64,000 nt of DNA, taken from positions 1 through 64,000 of the forward strand of contig JAPOXV010000019.1 of assembly GCA_026706935.1 (NCBI GenBank). The letters are read 5' to 3'. Numbering within the stretch: the first letter of the stretch is position 1; the number at the start of each line of letters is the position of its first letter. The position numbers and the translations under genes were made by a program. Of the stretch, positions 63,392-64,000 are shown in pieces. The notes below the pieces were generated by a model. It was not told the origin of the DNA, ran no database searches, and worked only from the letters and a program-made list of their open reading frames with translations. This DNA is from Gammaproteobacteria bacterium. GTDB taxonomy: Bacteria; Pseudomonadota; Gammaproteobacteria; Pseudomonadales; Azotimanducaceae.

Positions 63392-64000
63392 TAGTTGCGA
63401 CCCGAATACTCGGCTACTTTTGCAGCCTTCTCTTCATCCCACCACCAATGCTGGATGTGTGAGGTAATCCGAGTCAACGGCACCGGTTCGGGTTGCCCAA
63501 AACGATTCCAGTATGCCAATCCGACCTTCGTCTTAGCCATCCCCGGGATGAAGTAAAAGTTCCAGAGCAACACGCGGTCCAATGCTCTGATCGCCGCAGC
63601 ATAGTCCTCGAATTCATCGGCTGTCTTGATCCGCTCGATCAAGAAATCGACGGCAGGATCTTTGATGTTTGCCCAATTCGAACTGTACGCCAGGTCGGCT
63701 TGTGCACTGTGAAAGAAGTTATCGATGTGGGACGTCGGTGTGTTGTCAGGTAGAAACCAGATGGCACCAGCATCGAAATCGCCGGTTCGCATCCGTGACA
63801 ACCAATTCGAGATTTCAGGTGATTTCGCTGTTGCGGAGATTCCTAGTCGTCTCAGGACCTGCATGTAGTGAATAAACGAGGACGCAAGTGCTGGCGATAC
63901 CGCAACCATCCGGATGTGGAATGGTTCGCCGGTCGTTTCATGAACGAGCTTTTGATCTCGAAGCACCCATCCTGCTTCGCGTAATAGCTCTTGCGCTTTG
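63391..64000 (-). CDS. ABC transporter substrate-binding protein, family 5 (YejA-like), C-terminal part
   Basis: A partial gene running off the right edge; 202 C-terminal codons are visible. The stretch KAQELLREAGWVLRDQKL is the usual linker of family 5 (SBP_bac_5) peptide-binding proteins, followed by HIRMVAVSPALASSFIHYMQ, the typical WLSRMRTGDFDAGAIWF, and IRALDRVLLWNFYFIPGMAK near the end. The Yej-type end (WNRFGQPEPVPL, then HIQHWWWDEEKAAKV) supports YejA. The signal peptide would lie beyond the window. It is the first visible gene of a yejA-B-E-CoA-transferase run with 1 to 4 nt overlaps. Confidence 0.9.
   Translation of the reverse strand, partial: KAQELLREAGWVLRDQKLVHETTGEPFHIRMVAVSPALASSFIHYMQVLRRLGISATAKSPEISNWLSRMRTGDFDAGAIWFLPDNTPTSHIDNFFHSAQADLAYSSNWANIKDPAVDFLIERIKTADEFEDYAAAIRALDRVLLWNFYFIPGMAKTKVGLAYWNRFGQPEPVPLTRITSHIQHWWWDEEKAAKVAEYSGRN

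Noticed and set aside
1..64000. CRISPR array, insertion sequence, prophage or integrative element
   Set aside because: No spaced direct repeats, transposase, integrase or phage structural genes were seen on either strand.

Overview
The window looks like the chromosome of a free-living or host-associated, heterotrophic Gammaproteobacterium, probably marine. This is inferred from family content and from a tRNA that encodes its own CCA; I could not run a taxonomic search. Base composition looks intermediate and even throughout by eye. Genes are densely packed, many overlap by 1 to 4 nt, and many seem to start with TTG or GTG. I see no phage, transposase, CRISPR array or rRNA.

Left edge (1-2638, minus): a modification-dependent restriction module, an EVE-like/McrB AAA+ fusion followed by the start of McrC. 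2859-5653 (plus): a GST, a class III CoA-transferase and a PhyH-type oxygenase. 5654-10182: an ECF sigma factor with a long unidentified C-terminal region behind a leader rich in inverted repeats, then a DUF5694 protein, an SPFH/band 7 protein and a small membrane protein. 10455-16298 (minus): a complete SUF iron-sulfur assembly operon, sufB-C-D-S, an A-type carrier, sufT and sufE.

16449-22294: an Abhydrolase_10 protein, a DUF1761 membrane protein, and a tightly coupled run of PhyH, two rSAM/selenodomain-associated transferases and an M19 dipeptidase. 22323-26796 (minus): a GPH-type sugar symporter, a GH3 beta-glucosidase and a histone-deacetylase-family amidohydrolase, followed by tRNA-Arg(CCU). 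27068-31774: a quinone-oxidoreductase-like MDR enzyme, an unknown protein, a DUF5916 outer-membrane protein and an HhH-GPD DNA glycosylase. 31969-34988: tyrosine catabolism (HPPD and homogentisate dioxygenase) with a clear promoter and palindrome, followed by a GPP34 (GOLPH3-like) protein.

35016-43519: two metallo-beta-lactamase-fold hydrolases, a small membrane protein, an acyl-CoA dehydrogenase, an FAH-family hydratase, a FATP-type acyl-CoA synthetase, an LpxL-type acyltransferase and aldose 1-epimerase. 43754-44547 holds a translationally coupled pair of unknown genes. 44688-48761 (minus): LLM flavin oxidoreductases, a histidine phosphatase, a VOC protein and adenosine deaminase in one compact run. 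49007-49921 encodes an exported protein built from about eight P-x-(D/H)-V-(Y/F/L) repeats. 49993-64000: formate-THF ligase, an ABC exporter, two more CoA-transferases, a serine hydrolase with duplicated N-terminal repeats, another LLM enzyme, an Eis-like GNAT, and a Yej-type oligopeptide ABC transporter that runs off the right edge.

The overall theme is catabolism of CoA-activated, aromatic and peptide/sugar substrates, with several uncharacterised modules. The best candidates for undescribed biology are the gene pair at 43754-44547, the repeat protein at 49007-49921, and the extended sigma factor with its hairpin leader at 5854-7451.
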